Source: Thermoanaerobaculia bacterium (GTDB taxonomy: Bacteria; Acidobacteriota; Thermoanaerobaculia; Multivoradales; Multivoraceae). From it: a stretch of DNA of 64,000 nt. This document shows positions 1-11,351 of the stretch, piece after piece (within the stretch, counting starts at the first letter, position 1; the number at the start of each line of letters is the position of its first letter). A program made the position numbers and the translations under genes. Location of the stretch: positions 62,001 to 126,000 of the forward strand of contig JAJEHN010000016.1 in the NCBI GenBank assembly GCA_022823665.1, written 5' to 3'. The notes under the pieces are model-generated. The model saw only the letters and a program-made list of their open reading frames with translations. It did no database searches and was not told where the DNA came from.

Positions 1-718
1 CCGGCTTCATGCCGATCTTCTCGCCGGTACGCAAGTAGTGGTCCCGGATCGCTTCCAGCATGACGAGAACGACCGGCATCGTGGCGGCCGGCTTGATCTT
101 GCCGGTGGAGGTCTTGATGAAGTCGGCGCCCGAGCGCATCGCCAGGTCCGAAGCACGGCGCACCGCGTCGAGCGTACCCAGTTCGCCCGTCTCGAGGATC
201 ACCTTGAGGTGGGCATCGCCGCAGGCCTCCTTGACCGAGGCGATCTCGTCCGCGGTGTAGGCGAAGTCGCCGGCCAGGAAGCGGCCTCGGGAAATCACCA
301 TGTCGACCTCGTCGGCGCCGGCCTCGACGGCCTTCCGTACCTCCAGCAGCTTGATCTCGATCGGGGCCTGACCGGCGGGGAAGCTGGTGGCGACCGAAGC
401 GACGTTGATGCCGCTGCCCTCGAGCGCTCGCTTCGCTACACCGACCAGGGCGGGATAGACGCAGACCGCGGCCACGTGGGGCAGCTCGGGCAGCGCCGCG
501 TGCAGTTGCAGCGCCTTGGCGCATAGCTGCCGCACCTTGCCCTCGGAGTCGGCGCCCTCGAGGGTTGTCAGGTCGATCATCGACAGGGTCAGGTGGAGCG
601 CCTGGAGCTTGGCGTCCTTCTTGATGGAGCGCGAACAGAGCCTCGCCACCCGTTCCTCGACGCCGACGGCGTCGATGGGCGGCGACTCGACCCGCGTGCC
701 TGTGGTCGACATCTGCAT
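1..718 (-). CDS. deoC: Deoxyribose-phosphate aldolase, C-terminus truncated by window edge
   Basis: Reverse-strand translation reads MQMSTTGTRVESPPIDAVGVEERVARLCSRSIKKDAKLQ...DLTTLEG...VCVYPALV...EVDMVISRGRFLAGDF...LKVILETGELG...FIKTSTGKI, typical DeoC motifs. Confidence 0.9.
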   Translation of the reverse strand, partial: MQMSTTGTRVESPPIDAVGVEERVARLCSRSIKKDAKLQALHLTLSMIDLTTLEGADSEGKVRQLCAKALQLHAALPELPHVAAVCVYPALVGVAKRALEGSGINVASVATSFPAGQAPIEIKLLEVRKAVEAGADEVDMVISRGRFLAGDFAYTADEIASVKEACGDAHLKVILETGELGTLDAVRRASDLAMRSGADFIKTSTGKIKPAATMPVVLVMLEAIRDHYLRTGEKIGMKP

Positions 719-814
719 CACTCACCAGTCTACGCCCGTTCGCCGGGCTGCGGGCAGTGTCGGCACTCGCATGGGGACAACCCCGCGGCGCGGCTGTGGC
801 AGAGTGCCCATGCC

Positions 815-1906
815 ATGGCTGGGAACACGTTTGGAACCGCGCTGCGGCTGACCACCGCCGGCGAGAGCCACGGTCCGGGGTACGTCGGCATCCTGGACGG
901 CATCCCGCCAGGCCTCGAGCTGTCGGAGGCGGACCTGCAGCCGGACCTCGACCGGCGCCGGCCCGGCCAGTCGAAGCTGACCACGCAGCGGAACGAACCG
1001 GACCAGTGCCGCATCCTGTCCGGCGTCTTCGAGGGCAGGACGACCGGCACGCCGATCGGCTTCCTGATCGAGAACCGCGACCAGCGGCCCAGGGACTACA
1101 GCGAGATCAGGGAGAAGTACCGACCCGGACACGCCGACTACACGTTCGACGCGAAGTACGGCTTCCGGGACTACCGCGGCGGCGGACGCTCGAGCGCCCG
1201 CGAGACCTCGGTGCGCGTGGCGGCCGCGGCGGTGGCGAAGAAGCTGCTGCGGGATCGTTGGGGGGTCGGGATCGTCGGCTACGTGAAGAGCATCGGCGAC
1301 ATCGAAGGGAGGATCGACGATCCGGCCGCGGTGACCCTGGAGCAGGTCGAGTCGAACCCCGTCCGCTGTCCGGACCAGGAGGCCGCGGCGCGGATGGCGG
1401 AGCTGATCGAGCGGATGCGCTCGGAGCGGGACTCCGTCGGCGGCATCTCGGAACTCGTCGCCACCGGCGTGCCGCCTGGTTGGGGCGAGCCGGTCTTCGA
1501 CAAGTTGAAGGCGGACCTGGGCAAGGCGCTGTTCAGCCTGCCGGCGGTGCTCGGCGTCGAGTACGGGGCCGGCTTCGGTGTCGCCACGGCGCGCGGCAGC
1601 GAGAACAACGATCCGTTCGAGATGCGGGAAGGCCGCGTGGCCACCCGTGGCAACCGCCACGGCGGCATGCTGGGCGGGATCTCGTCAGGCCAGCCGATCG
1701 TGCTGCGCTGCGCGGTCAAGCCGACCAGCAGTCTGCCGCAGCCTCAGGACACGGTGACCCGGGCCGGCGAGCCGACCACGATCGCTACAAAGGGACGGCA
1801 CGATCCTTGTCTTCTGCCCCGCTTCGTCCCGATGGGCGAGGCGATGATCGCCCTGGTGCTGGCCGACCACGGCTTGCGCCAGGTGACGCAGGGCGTTCTC
1901 GACTAG
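815..1906 (+). CDS. aroC: Chorismate synthase
   Basis: MAGNTFGTALRLTTAGESHGPGYVGILDGIPPGL...RRRPGQSKLTTQRNEPD...RGGGRSSARET; ATG at 815 inside the longer track ORF. Confidence 0.96.
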   Translation: MAGNTFGTALRLTTAGESHGPGYVGILDGIPPGLELSEADLQPDLDRRRPGQSKLTTQRNEPDQCRILSGVFEGRTTGTPIGFLIENRDQRPRDYSEIREKYRPGHADYTFDAKYGFRDYRGGGRSSARETSVRVAAAAVAKKLLRDRWGVGIVGYVKSIGDIEGRIDDPAAVTLEQVESNPVRCPDQEAAARMAELIERMRSERDSVGGISELVATGVPPGWGEPVFDKLKADLGKALFSLPAVLGVEYGAGFGVATARGSENNDPFEMREGRVATRGNRHGGMLGGISSGQPIVLRCAVKPTSSLPQPQDTVTRAGEPTTIATKGRHDPCLLPRFVPMGEAMIALVLADHGLRQVTQGVLD

Positions 1907-1968
1907 CGCTGGCCGCTTCGCGGCCGCGCCCGGTTGCCGGCCAGAGGGCCGGCGCACCCAGTGTCTGC

Positions 1969-2391
1969 TTACGGGTCGATCCTTGCCGTCGCTTTCCCCA
2001 TCACGACGACATCCCCGTCCTGGTTCACCGTCGAGACGGACAGGTCGACCAGGCTCTGGCCATTCTCCTCGCGCACCGCGTCGACCGTCGCCGTGGCGGT
2101 CAGCGCGTCGCCCGGCCACACCTGGCGCGTGAAGCGGACGCCGTAGGCGGTCAGCCGGCCGTCGCCGACGTAGTCGGTGACCATCCGGCCGGTCATGCCC
2201 ATCGTCAGCATGCCGTGGGCGAAGACGGTCGGATAGCCGGCCACCTTCGTGGTGAAGATCTCGTCGGAGTGGAGCGGGTTGTAGTCGCCCGAGGCGCCCG
2301 CGTACTGGACGATCTGCGTCCGGGAGAGGTCGTCGGTGAGCTTCTGCGTGTGGGTGTCGCCGACCTGGATCTTGCTTGCCTGAAGTGCCAT
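1969..2391 (-). CDS. MaoC-like hot-dog dehydratase
   Basis: GASGDYNPLHSDEIFTTKVAGYPTVFAHGMLTMG hydratase-2 motif. Confidence 0.85.
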   Translation of the reverse strand: MALQASKIQVGDTHTQKLTDDLSRTQIVQYAGASGDYNPLHSDEIFTTKVAGYPTVFAHGMLTMGMTGRMVTDYVGDGRLTAYGVRFTRQVWPGDALTATATVDAVREENGQSLVDLSVSTVNQDGDVVVMGKATARIDP

Positions 2392-2403
2392 CTGGTTCTC
2401 TCC

Positions 2404-2895
2404 TCAGTCGCTCTCGACGACCTTCTCGGTGCGGACGCCAACGCCGGTGGCGCGCACGACGAGTTCGCCGGATTCGTCGAAGTACTCGGTGATGTTCTCG
2501 CTGAACGTGAGGTTGCCGCCGCGCTTGCCCTGCCGCTCCCAGGTCTTGCCGGGGCGCGTCTTGATCGTCAGGGTTTCGCCCGGGCTCACATGCCGGAAAT
2601 ACTCGAAGCGCTGCTCGGCGTGCAGGCCCGTGCCACCGTCGCCGCCGGTCCGCTTCGGCGGTATGCCGGTGGGGTTCTTGCCGGAGCCGAACCAGGGCTC
2701 GCCGATCTTGGGCCGGAGGAAGTAGTCCGGGTCGTACTGCGCCGAGGACTGGTAGAAGGTCGGCGGCGCGATGACGCTGCCGGGCTCGGTGTCCGCCGCC
2801 GCGTCGGCGTCGTGATAGATCGGGTTGGGGTCGCCGACCGCGCGCGCGAACATCATGATGTGGCCGGCCTCGATCGGGAACTTCTTTGCTGCCAT
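2404..2895 (-). CDS. FAS1-like/MaoC N-terminal-type dehydratase domain protein
   Basis: MAAKKFPIEAGHIMMFARAVGDPNPIYHDADAA...APPTF; directly upstream of the MaoC partner (12-bp gap). Confidence 0.8.
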   Translation of the reverse strand: MAAKKFPIEAGHIMMFARAVGDPNPIYHDADAAADTEPGSVIAPPTFYQSSAQYDPDYFLRPKIGEPWFGSGKNPTGIPPKRTGGDGGTGLHAEQRFEYFRHVSPGETLTIKTRPGKTWERQGKRGGNLTFSENITEYFDESGELVVRATGVGVRTEKVVESD

Positions 2896-2971
2896 TGCCG
2901 TTCCGTCCTCCTCTTCAAGTCGTGTCTGGAGCGCAGTTCCGTGCGTCGTTTGAGCGCGTGACTGTAGCAGC

Positions 2972-3697
2972 ATGAACCTGCTCCTGTTGGAGGACTCGGA
3001 CTTCGATCCGGCGGCCGGACCCGGTGTGCTCGCCGTCGTTCGCGGCGAGCGCCTCCGGCATGTCCGCAAGGTGCTGCGGGCGAAGGTCGGCGACACGCTG
3101 GAGGTCGGCCGGCTTGGCGGCGACATCGGCCGCGGCCGGATCGTCCAACTGAACCGTGATCGGGTCGTTCTGGAGCTGGGACCGCTCGACCGGGAGCCGC
3201 CGTCGCCGTTGCCCGTGACGCTCGTCCTGGCCCTGCCGCGTCCCAAGTTCGTGGGCCGCATCCTGCAGGCCGCGTCTGCGATGGGGGTCAAGCGGATCCT
3301 GCTCGTCCACACCGCACGGGTGGAGAAGAGCTACTGGCAGAGTTCGGTGATGCGGCCGGAGTCGCTGCGGCGGCACCTGATGCTGGGCCTGGCGCAGGCG
3401 CGGGACACGGTGCTGCCGGAGATCGAGTGTCTGAGCGGACGGCGGGACCTGATCGAGACGCTGCCGGGCCTCGTTCGAGACCACGATCAGGTTGTGGTCG
3501 CCGACGTCGCCGGCTCCGAGCCGTGTCGGTCGGGCGGCGATGGGTCGACGGTGCTGGTGGTTGGGCCGGAGGGTGGTTTTCTGGATGGAGAACTCGACGC
3601 ATTCGCTGCCGCCGGCGCGCGAACGGTCAGCCTGGGGCCGCGCGCTCTTCGCGTCGAGCACGCGGTCGTCGCGCTGCTGTCGCGGCTCGCCGCTTGA
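2972..3697 (+). CDS. rsmE: 16S rRNA (uracil-1498-N3)-methyltransferase
   Basis: RHVRKVLRAKVGD, LALPRPKFVGRILQAASAMGVKRI, VVGPEGGFLDGELDAF, SLGPRALRVEHAVVALLS. Confidence 0.93.
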   Translation: MNLLLLEDSDFDPAAGPGVLAVVRGERLRHVRKVLRAKVGDTLEVGRLGGDIGRGRIVQLNRDRVVLELGPLDREPPSPLPVTLVLALPRPKFVGRILQAASAMGVKRILLVHTARVEKSYWQSSVMRPESLRRHLMLGLAQARDTVLPEIECLSGRRDLIETLPGLVRDHDQVVVADVAGSEPCRSGGDGSTVLVVGPEGGFLDGELDAFAAAGARTVSLGPRALRVEHAVVALLSRLAA

Positions 3698-3707
3698 GGG
3701 ACGGCCT

Positions 3708-6253
3708 CTACTCCCGCAATCTGGCGCCGACCGCCCTCTCGACCTGCCCAAGGATCCGGCGGCGCAGCTTCTTCACGTCGCGGTCGCGCAGGGTGCGGTT
3801 CGGCGCGCGAAACGTGAGGTGGTAGGCGAGACTCTTCGAGCCGTCGCCGATCGTTTCACCGCGGAAGACGTCGAAGAGTTCGACGGCAGACAACAGGGGC
3901 TTGCCGGCCTTGAGCAGGGCGGCCTCCACGGAGGCGGCCGGCGTCGCCTCGTCGACGATCAGCGCCAGGTCCTCCCGCACTTCGGGGTAGACGGGTACGG
4001 GTTCGACCTGGAGGGACTCCGGAATCCGTTCGAGGATCCGGTCCAGATCGAGTTCGGCGGCGAGCACCGGGCTTCCTGCCGCGGGTTCGAGATCGAAGTT
4101 CGCGGTGACGGCCGGATGGACTTCGCCGAGCAGTCCGACCGGTTCGCCCTCGCCGGCGAGGAGGACCGTGGCTGAGCGGCCGGCACGGTACGGCGTCGCC
4201 GCCGAGGCCGCCTCCGCCGCGGCGAACTCGACCTGGAGGCCGAGCCGGTCGAGGACAGTCTCGACGACGCCCTTCATGTCGAAGAAATCGAAGCAGTCGT
4301 CCGGATTCGCGTCGGTCTGCCAGTGGCCGCTCCGGCGAGGACCGGTGAGCACGATGGCGGCACGTTCGCGCTCTCTGGGCAGCGCATCGCCCTCTTCGAC
4401 GGGGAAGACGCGACCCACCTCGAACAGGGCGAGCCGGTCCTCGAAGCGGCTGTTCGACGCCGCCGCCTCCAGCACGGACGCGAGCAGGCTGCGGCGCATG
4501 ACGATGCGGTCCTGGGTCGAGGGATTGGCGAGCCGGACGTAGGGCGGGGGCTCGGCGTCCTCGAGCAAGAGCTTCGCCTCGGCCTCCGGCGTCGTCAGCC
4601 GGTAGCTCACCACCTCCTGGAGTCCCAGGTCGGCGAGCGTGTCCTTGACCCGGTCCTCGAAGGACTGCTCGCGGTTGCCACGCTGGGGCGGCAGCACGTC
4701 GCTGAGCACGGTCGAGGGGATGCGGTCGTAGCCGTAGATGCGGCAGACCTCTTCGACCAGATCGTGCTGGCCTTCGATGTCGAGGCGGTGGTCCGGGACG
4801 GTGACCCGGAGCGGCCCCGACTCTCCGGCGGCGTCGACCTCGAACTCGAGCCGCCGCAGCAGCTCCGCGGTTTCCTCGGCGCTGAGGTCGAGGCCGCTCA
4901 GTCGGCGCAGGTAGCCGAGATCGAAGTCGACGGTGACGCTCGGGGCCGGATGAGGATAGTGGTCGACGATCCCCTCCGCGATCGTGCCGCCGGCATGGAG
5001 CCGCAGCAGTTCGGCGGCCCGCCGGGCGCCGAGCAGCGCCTGACTGGGGTGGACGCCCCGGCTGAAGCGGAATCCCGCCTCGGTGTGAACGCAGAGTTGA
5101 CGCTGGGTGCGCCGGATGCCGCGCCGTTCCCAGGCAGCCGCTTCGAGCAGGACGTTGCGGGTCTCGGGGCCGATCTCGCTGTCCCGGCCGCCCATCACGC
5201 CGCCGACGCTCAGCGAGCCGGCCGGGTCGGTGACCATGATCTGGTTCGCCCGCAGTTCCCGCTCCGCGCCGTCGAGCGTCGTCAGGCGCTCGTCCTCGCG
5301 CGCCAGCCGGGTGACGATCCGCACCGGGCCGTCGCCCGCGTACCCGTCCGCCCGTTGGCGCAGCAGGTCGTAGTCGAAGGTGTGGTTCGGCTGGCCGACC
5401 TCGAGCATCACGTAGTTGCTGATGTCGACCACGTTGCTGATCGGCCGCTGGCCGGCGAGCTGGAGCCGGTGCTGCATCCAGTACGGGGACGCGCCCTGCT
5501 CGATGCCCTCGATCAGCAGGGCGACGAAGCGGGGATTGAGTTCGGGGTTCTCGGTTTCGATCTCGACCCGGCCCTCGATCGGCGGGCCGTCCATCGTCAG
5601 CGGGACGGCGGGCGGCCGGAACTCCTCGCCGGTAAGCGCCGCGACTTCCCGCGCGACGCCCATGATCGAGGCGCAGCGGGCGATGTTGGGGATCACGTCG
5701 ATGTCGAGCACCGCGTCGCCGAGCACCTCTGTCAGGGGCCGGCCGGGCTCAAGCGCCGGCAGCTCATCGGCCGGCTCGAACAGGATGATTCCCTCGTGGT
5801 CCTCGCCCAGGCCCAGCTCCACCGCCGAACAGAGCATCGCGTCGCTGGTGATGCCGCGCAGCTTCTTCGGTTTGAGCCGCGTGATCTTCAGGTCGCGGTA
5901 GGGATTGCGGTAGCTGGCGCCCGCCAGCAGCAGCGCGCCCCATAGATCGGCGCCGCCCAGGTCCTCGCCTAGATACGGGAAGAGGTTGGGCGCTCCGGTG
6001 ATCACCTGCCGGGTGGAATCGGCGCCGTAGTCGACGGTCGCCAGCACCAGGCGGTCGGCGTCCGGCACCGGGTCGACGCGCAGGACCCTGGCCGCCATGA
6101 CCAGGTCGGCCGGCCACGGCAGTTCGGCGCCGGCGACGCCGAAGCGCTCGATCGCCTTGACCTCCAGGCCGGCGTTGGTGAGCAGCTCGGCGAGTTCGTC
6201 CGGGGAACCGTCCAACTCGACGAAATCGCCGAGCCAGTTGAGTGGAACGCGCA

Positions 6254-6254
<1 letters not shown>
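3708..6254 (-). CDS. pheT: Phenylalanyl-tRNA synthetase beta subunit
   Basis: MRVPLNWLGDFVELDGSPDELAELLTNAGLEV...; B3/B4, B5 and C-terminal FDX-ACB-like sequence; start overlaps pheS stop (ATGA). Confidence 0.95.
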
Positions 6255-7291
<1,037 letters not shown>

Positions 7292-7392
7292 GGCGGGGTC
7301 AGGCGAGTGGTGCGGGAACGGACAGTCGGCCCGTCGCGGCGCTCGACTCTACAAGCCAGTACGGGGAAGCGGCGGAGCGCGCGTCCTTCGGG

Positions 7393-8112
7393 TCACATGG
7401 CGGGGGCAACCAGCAGGATCTCCAGGAGCGCGCCGACGAACAACAGCAGCGGGAGAATCGCGGCGAGCAGGGCCGCTCTCGATGCCTTCACCCCCTGGAG
7501 TACGTGAAGGCCTACCGCGAACAGCCCTGCGCTTCCGACGATGGCGAGAATGTCGCCGGCAACCGGGACGGCGTTGAACAGAAAGGCGCCTGCCGCGTAG
7601 CCGGCGGCGACCCATGTGCCGCGAAAGCCCTCCGGCCTTGGCGAGCGGGTGACGATCAGAAGCAGGTGCACGAAGCCGGCGCTGAAGAGCGGCAGGAGCA
7701 GGCTGAGGACGAAGACGAACGGAAGGAACAGCAGGAGGACCTGCAGACCGAGAAACGGGAGAATCCGCCGAAGGAAGGGAAAGCCCTCCAGGCCGGAAAC
7801 GTCCGCCGGCTCGCCGAGCAGCTCCATTCGGTTGACCAGTTCCAACAACGCGTCGGGCAGTGTCAGCGCCAGGACGATAAGGACCACGCCGTTCAGGAAG
7901 AAGCCGAGCGTGAGGACCAGACCGGCGAAGACGAGCGGCCCCCACCAGCCCGCGTCGACCCGGGTGCCCTCGAAGAACTTGCGGGGGGAAGTCGCCAGCA
8001 GAACCAGGGAAGCGACGAAGGCGGATACCCTGCCCCGGTCCTTCCGCTCTTCCCACGGATTGACGACCTCGGTGCCGTTCCGGACGCCGGTGCTATCGTC
8101 CCCGGAGTTCAC
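7393..8112 (-). CDS. Yip1-like multi-pass membrane protein
   Basis: Hydrophobic segments after VNPWEERKDRG; GTG start at 8112 preferred to the longer 530-aa track ORF, which runs antisense through the next gene. Confidence 0.6.
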   Translation of the reverse strand: MNSGDDSTGVRNGTEVVNPWEERKDRGRVSAFVASLVLLATSPRKFFEGTRVDAGWWGPLVFAGLVLTLGFFLNGVVLIVLALTLPDALLELVNRMELLGEPADVSGLEGFPFLRRILPFLGLQVLLLFLPFVFVLSLLLPLFSAGFVHLLLIVTRSPRPEGFRGTWVAAGYAAGAFLFNAVPVAGDILAIVGSAGLFAVGLHVLQGVKASRAALLAAILPLLLFVGALLEILLVAPAM

Positions 8113-8139
8113 GAGGAGCACCTTACCGGAGCGATCCTG

Positions 8140-9003
8140 ATGGCGGACGCCCGACAGCAGCGAACGGCGGCAGTACGCGACGTCGGCGCTAACGCCGGGG
8201 CTCTCGTGGTCGGCGTCGCTGCCGCCAGCGCCTTCAACGAGTTCGTGCCGGAGGGTCATCGGCCGGAGGACGTTCTGCCGGGCGCTCGCAGCGTCGTCGT
8301 CGCGGGCAACCAGGGGCCGACGGCCGGCGCCTGGCGCAGCCCCGACCACCGGGTGATGGAGATCACCGGCTACGACTTCCGCGAGAACGTGGCGGTCCAC
8401 GTGATGTGCGACTACATCGAGCGGGAGCACGGCCACCGCGCGCTGCAGGCGCCGTCCCTGCCGACCGCCGGGCACAACCCGCCGATGAGCATGATGCTGG
8501 CGGCGGTGCTGGCCGGTCTGGGCACCCGGTCGCTGGCCGCGAACATCATCCTCCACCCGCGGTACGGCCTGCTGTACTACGCCGCCCTGGTCACGACCCT
8601 CGACCTCGAGCCGGACCACCCGCTGGAGGAGGACGTCTGCCCGTCGGAGCCGTGCATCCAGATGTACGAGAAGCTGGGCACCACGCCGTGCCTCGCCTCC
8701 TGTCCGAAGGACGAGGGCGGCTGCCTCGACGGCGCGCTCGACGGCGACGGCAGGATCAGCTACTCGTACTACGACCGCGAGCGCTGCACCTCGCGGTCGA
8801 TGAACTTCGGCATCGGCTCGATCCAGAAGTCCCTGGTCCAGATTACGACGGAGGACGACCGTGAACGCCGCAGGTCGATGATCTACTCGGATTTCTTCAG
8901 CCAGTCCCTGTCGTCGCTCAGCTACTACAAGGAGAGCGTCGCCCAGTGCTTCGAGTGCATGCGGGTGTGCCCGGTCGGCATGCACGAAAGGCGGCTCCAG
9001 TGA
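8140..9003 (+). CDS. 4Fe-4S protein, QueG/reductive-dehalogenase-like
   Basis: PTCxxxC-rich blocks: CPSEPCIQMYEKLGTTPCLASCPKDEGGC and CFECMRVCPVG; LPGARSVVVAG N-terminal motif. Confidence 0.7.
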   Translation: MADARQQRTAAVRDVGANAGALVVGVAAASAFNEFVPEGHRPEDVLPGARSVVVAGNQGPTAGAWRSPDHRVMEITGYDFRENVAVHVMCDYIEREHGHRALQAPSLPTAGHNPPMSMMLAAVLAGLGTRSLAANIILHPRYGLLYYAALVTTLDLEPDHPLEEDVCPSEPCIQMYEKLGTTPCLASCPKDEGGCLDGALDGDGRISYSYYDRERCTSRSMNFGIGSIQKSLVQITTEDDRERRRSMIYSDFFSQSLSSLSYYKESVAQCFECMRVCPVGMHERRLQ

Positions 9004-9884
9004 CCGTCTCCGGGGCGGCCTCCGCGCCGACGGCGGACGAGGCGGCGGCTGCCCGCGACCGGCTGGCCGCGACGATGGAGCGGGGCGGCGCGCTGGCCTG
9101 GGGCGTCGCCGACGCCGGCGCCTTCGACGAGGCGCCGGAGGGCTTCCGGCCCGGCGACCTGCTGCCGGGCGCCCGTCGCGTCGTGGTCGTCGGAGGCAGT
9201 CCGCCCCGGGCGGCCGATTGGGCGAGTCCCGTCCACGAGCACCTGGAGACGATGGGCACCAGCGACCGGATCAACTCCCTCGGCCTGAAGACGGCGAAGT
9301 TCATCGAGGCGGAGTTCGGCTACTACGCGCTGTTCGTGCCGCCGGGCGTGCGTCGCGGCAACCGGCCCTTCCTGAGCGTGGCGCTGGCCGCGGAACTGGC
9401 GGGCTGCGGATCCCGCAGCCTGGCCGGGCCGGTGCTGCATCCGGAGTACGGTCTGCTGTTCTACTCGGCGATCATCACGACCTATCCGTTCCCGGTCACG
9501 CCGCCGCTGGCCGAGCCCGCCTGCCCGGCGCCTGCCTGCGTCGAGATGTGGGAGGCGGAGGGCGCCACGCCCTGCACACGGGTATGTCCCCTGGGCGACG
9601 GCGGTTGTCTGGACGGGCGGATCGAGGACGGCCGGCTGGTCGAGCGCCGCTACGACGCGGCGCGTTGCACCGCTCGCGTCTACACGCACTGGATTCCCGG
9701 CTTCCAGAAGGGGCTTGAACTCGCCCTCGACCAGGACGACCCGGAGGCGCGCAAGATGGTCCTCTACTCCAGCCACTTCACGAAGACCCTGTGGTCGATG
9801 ACCTACGCCGCGCAGAGCCAGGGTCAGTGCTGGGAGTGCATGCGGGTCTGTCCCGTGGGCGCCGAGTTCCGGCAGAAGGCGTAG
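9000..9884 (+). CDS. 4Fe-4S protein, paralogue of the preceding CDS
   Basis: Same architecture (LPGARRVVVVGG; CPAPACVEMWEAEGATPCTRVCPLGDGGC; CWECMRVCPVG); GTG start overlaps upstream TGA (GTGA). Confidence 0.7.
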   Translation: MTVSGAASAPTADEAAAARDRLAATMERGGALAWGVADAGAFDEAPEGFRPGDLLPGARRVVVVGGSPPRAADWASPVHEHLETMGTSDRINSLGLKTAKFIEAEFGYYALFVPPGVRRGNRPFLSVALAAELAGCGSRSLAGPVLHPEYGLLFYSAIITTYPFPVTPPLAEPACPAPACVEMWEAEGATPCTRVCPLGDGGCLDGRIEDGRLVERRYDAARCTARVYTHWIPGFQKGLELALDQDDPEARKMVLYSSHFTKTLWSMTYAAQSQGQCWECMRVCPVGAEFRQKA

Positions 9885-9904
9885 GACCGAGCGAGGAACC
9901 GAAC

Positions 9905-10216
9905 ATGGCTTTCTTCTTCATCGATCCCGAGACCTACCGCCGGCACAGGAAGGAAATCCTGGAGCTGTCGAACTCGATCCAGGTCGACATCCACGAGCAC
10001 CTGCCGGGCGAGAAACGGCAGCGAGGTCTCTCCGACCGCGAGATCGCGGAACGTCTCGATCTCGACGAGCGCACGGTGCGCGAGATCCGGGTGGTCGCCG
10101 AGCGCGACTACTACGACATCGAGGAATGGGACAGGGCGGTCGAGTTCAAGGACAAGGCCTGCCGAGCCTTCGCCGAGGAGGGCCTTTCCTACGTGTTCAA
10201 GGGCCGTCGCCGCTGA
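9905..10216 (+). CDS. Small HTH-like protein of unknown function
   Basis: LSDREIAERLDLDERTVREIRVVAERDYY resembles a sigma-r4/LuxR-type HTH; 20 bp after the 4Fe-4S gene. Confidence 0.6.
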   Translation: MAFFFIDPETYRRHRKEILELSNSIQVDIHEHLPGEKRQRGLSDREIAERLDLDERTVREIRVVAERDYYDIEEWDRAVEFKDKACRAFAEEGLSYVFKGRRR

Positions 10217-10234
10217 CGCCGCGTGGCGCCGTCC

Positions 10235-11272
10235 TCAGGCGACGCGGGGCAGCACTTCGTCGGTGAACAGCACGAAGGAGCTGTGGCTCAGCGGCGCCAG
10301 CAGCAGGTAGTCGAGGAACATCTCTTCCTTCAGGCGCGCGATCTCGTCCACTAGCTCGTCCGGCGAACCGTAGATGATCACGCCGTTCATGTAGCGGTCG
10401 ATCGCGGACTGTGCCGCCGAGTCGACGAAGATGTCGTCCTGCGACAGCTCGCTGAGCTCGCGGTTGAGCTTGCTCTCGACCTTGGCCGGTCGTACGCCCT
10501 TCTTGCGGTGCGAGCCGACCGTCCACTCGGCTCCCTGACGGGCGATCTGCTCCGCTTCGGCCCGGGTCGGGGCGCAGGCGACGAGGCGGGCCATCGGGAT
10601 CTCGCGGCCCTCGATGGAGTGGCCGTGGTTCTCCAGGATCTCCCGGTACAGCTCCCGCTTCTCGGCGAGCCGCGCGTGGTCCGCGTGCGGGTCCATCATG
10701 ATCGAGAAGCCGTTCTCGGCCGCCCAGTTCATCGCTTCCGGCGACGAGGCGGCGAGCCACACCGGCGGATGCGGCTTTTGCGCCGGCTTCGGCAGCACCT
10801 CCACGCCGTCGCACTGGAAGTGATCGCCAGCGAAGGTCACGCGCTCCTCCGTCCAGGCGCCGATCACCGTCTGGACGTGCTCGCGGAAAACCTCGTAGCT
10901 GTGCTGCGGGTCGACGCCGAAGGCCTTGAACTCTGCCTCCTGGTAGCCGCGGCCGACGCCCCAGTTCACCCGGCCTCCGGACAGGACGTCGAGCAGCGCC
11001 ACCTCCTCGGCCAGCCGCAGCGGGTTGTAGAAGGGCGCCAGGGAGACGCCCGTGCCGATGCGGAGGTTCTTCGTCCGGGCGGCCACGTGGGTGCCCATGA
11101 GGTGAATCGAAGGGCAGATGCTGAACGAGCTGAAGTGGTGTTCCGCCAGCCAGACGGCGTCGTAGCCGTTCTGCTCCATGATGTCGATGCGCTGGAACGC
11201 CCGGTGGTAGACCTGATCCAGCGGAATCCGCCGGTCGGGCCAGGAAAAGAACTGGAGTACTCCGACCTTCAT
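10235..11272 (-). CDS. LLM-class (luciferase-like) flavin-dependent oxidoreductase
   Basis: YDAVWLAEHHFSSFSICPS, RIGTGVSLAPFYNPLRLAEEVALLDVLSGGRVNWGVGRGY. Confidence 0.9.
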   Translation of the reverse strand: MKVGVLQFFSWPDRRIPLDQVYHRAFQRIDIMEQNGYDAVWLAEHHFSSFSICPSIHLMGTHVAARTKNLRIGTGVSLAPFYNPLRLAEEVALLDVLSGGRVNWGVGRGYQEAEFKAFGVDPQHSYEVFREHVQTVIGAWTEERVTFAGDHFQCDGVEVLPKPAQKPHPPVWLAASSPEAMNWAAENGFSIMMDPHADHARLAEKRELYREILENHGHSIEGREIPMARLVACAPTRAEAEQIARQGAEWTVGSHRKKGVRPAKVESKLNRELSELSQDDIFVDSAAQSAIDRYMNGVIIYGSPDELVDEIARLKEEMFLDYLLLAPLSHSSFVLFTDEVLPRVA

Positions 11273-11351
11273 CGGCCGGCAATCGTTTCACACGGCGGCC
11301 AGGCCACTTCGCGGGCTTGGCCCGGGCCGCAGGATCGGTCAGAGTTCGGCC

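Noticed and set aside
757-2961. 734-aa plus-strand ORF
   Set aside because: Out-of-frame overlap of aroC and antisense of the MaoC pair; composition artefact.
8140-9884. Naming either 4Fe-4S protein queG
   Set aside because: Cluster motifs fit the superfamily but the proteins are shorter and duplicated; orthology cannot be shown by eye.
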